Shown here: positions 6,287-6,819 of the stretch, in pieces
Layout: the number at the start of each line of letters is the position of its first letter
How positions within the stretch are numbered: position 1 is the stretch's first letter
Source of the DNA: an uncultured Flavobacteriaceae bacterium
GTDB lineage: Bacteria; Bacteroidota; Bacteroidia; Flavobacteriales; Flavobacteriaceae
Length of the DNA stretch: 6,819 nucleotides
Assembly (NCBI GenBank): GCA_938018045.1
Contig: CALIIP010000115.1
Coordinates: 1-6,819, forward strand
Reading direction: 5' to 3'
Notes under the pieces: generated by a model
Told to the model about the DNA's origin: nothing
Databases searched by the model: none
What the model saw: only the letters and a program-made list of their open reading frames with translations
Program-made: the position numbers and the translations under genes

Positions 6287-6819
6287 TTGTATACAATACT
6301 AGACATAGAAACAACAGGAGGAAAATTTAACGAAGAAGGAATTACTGAAATTGCTATTTATAAATATGATGGACATGAAGTTGTAGATCAATTCATTACA
6401 CTTGTAAATCCAGAACGAGATATCCAACCATTTGTAGTTCAATTGACTGGAATTAATAGTAACATGCTCGTTAATGCTCCGAAATTCTACGAAATTGCAA
6501 AACGCATTATTGAAATAACTGAAGGATGTATTATAGTTGCGCATAATTCAAATTTCGATTATCGCATTTTAAAAACAGAATTTAGAAGATTGGGATTTAA
6601 ATTTCAACGAGAAACTCTTTGTACTGTAGAATTGACCAAAAAACTAATTCCAGACTTAGATTCATATAGTTTAGGAAAACTTTGTAAAACGCTTTGTATA
6701 CCTGTTTCTAATAGACATCGTGCAGAAGGAGATGCTTTGGCAACTGTGAAGTTGTTTAAAATGTTGATTGATAAAGACACTGAGAAGACCATCATTAAAA
6801 GTGCTATCAAACAAGGAAT
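6287..6819 (+). CDS. DEDDh 3'-5' exonuclease (DNA polymerase III epsilon-like), 3'-truncated, TTG start
   Basis: The first 177 residues of a DnaQ-like exonuclease that removes nucleotides from 3' ends using two metal ions. All five catalytic residues of the DEDDh class are visible: D6 and E8 in ILDIETTGG, D91 in AHNSNFDYR, and H144 and D149 in NRHRAEGDA. LVNPER (39-44) and LTGIN (53-57) are also typical. The start must be TTG at 6287: an in-frame TAA sits directly before it (6284-6286), and the first in-frame ATG (residue 60) would remove D6 and E8. The frame is open to the last base, so the C-terminus is missing. Bacteroidota homologues often continue into a GIY-YIG nuclease domain, which cannot be checked here. 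The domain is certain; whether it is the replicative proofreader or a separate repair nuclease is open. Confidence 0.9.
   Translation, partial: MYTILDIETTGGKFNEEGITEIAIYKYDGHEVVDQFITLVNPERDIQPFVVQLTGINSNMLVNAPKFYEIAKRIIEITEGCIIVAHNSNFDYRILKTEFRRLGFKFQRETLCTVELTKKLIPDLDSYSLGKLCKTLCIPVSNRHRAEGDALATVKLFKMLIDKDTEKTIIKSAIKQG

Noticed and set aside
6299..6810. Minus-strand open frames at 6299-6544 and 6604-6810
   Set aside because: Both lie antisense to the DEDDh exonuclease, whose five catalytic residues are intact on the plus strand.
1..6819. Defence system, CRISPR array, insertion sequence or prophage
   Set aside because: No transposase, integrase, spaced repeat array or toxin-antitoxin pair is visible; apart from the methyltransferase the genes are core metabolic or housekeeping families.

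Overview
The window is low-GC DNA (the methyltransferase counts to about 26% GC by hand; sampled lines of the serA gene reach 37-40%). It is densely coding and carries promoter-like TTG-N19-TAnnTTTG sequence, the consensus recognised by the Bacteroidota primary sigma factor. No start codon has a clear Shine-Dalgarno sequence. Protein style and gene order (ferredoxin / acyl-CoA reductase / serC / serA / DUF1015 / yggS / exonuclease) point to a flavobacterium, family Flavobacteriaceae. I cannot name a genus from sequence alone.

Layout. Positions 1-705 (+) hold the 3' part of a class I SAM-dependent methyltransferase whose start lies left of the window. It runs head-on, with a 10-bp gap, into a (-) strand gene (716-1069) for a two-cluster [4Fe-4S] ferredoxin. 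A 53-bp divergent control region follows, with promoter-like elements on both strands. A LuxC-type acyl-CoA reductase occupies 1123-2181 (+). After a 102-bp spacer comes a tight rightward run: serC (2284-3339), a short serA-type dehydrogenase (3344-4294), a DUF1015 protein (4299-5534) and yggS (5546-6196), with gaps of 4, 4 and 11 bases. A 90-bp AT-rich spacer with small repeats separates this run from the 5' part of a DEDDh exonuclease (6287 to beyond 6819), which must start at TTG.

How the genes work together. SerA and SerC are the first two steps from 3-phosphoglycerate to L-serine; SerC is PLP-dependent, and its family can also serve PLP synthesis. YggS is a PLP-binding homeostasis protein. 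No phosphoserine phosphatase gene (serB) is present here, and the uncharacterised DUF1015 protein sits where one would look for an accessory serine-pathway function. The ferredoxin and the acyl-CoA reductase share a control region but no proven pathway.

Overall this is mostly conserved chromosomal housekeeping DNA. I see no mobile element, CRISPR array, tRNA, rRNA or defence system. The points most worth a second look are the DUF1015 gene in the serine cluster, the face-to-face promoters at 1063-1104, the TTG start of the exonuclease and the small repeats in two spacers.
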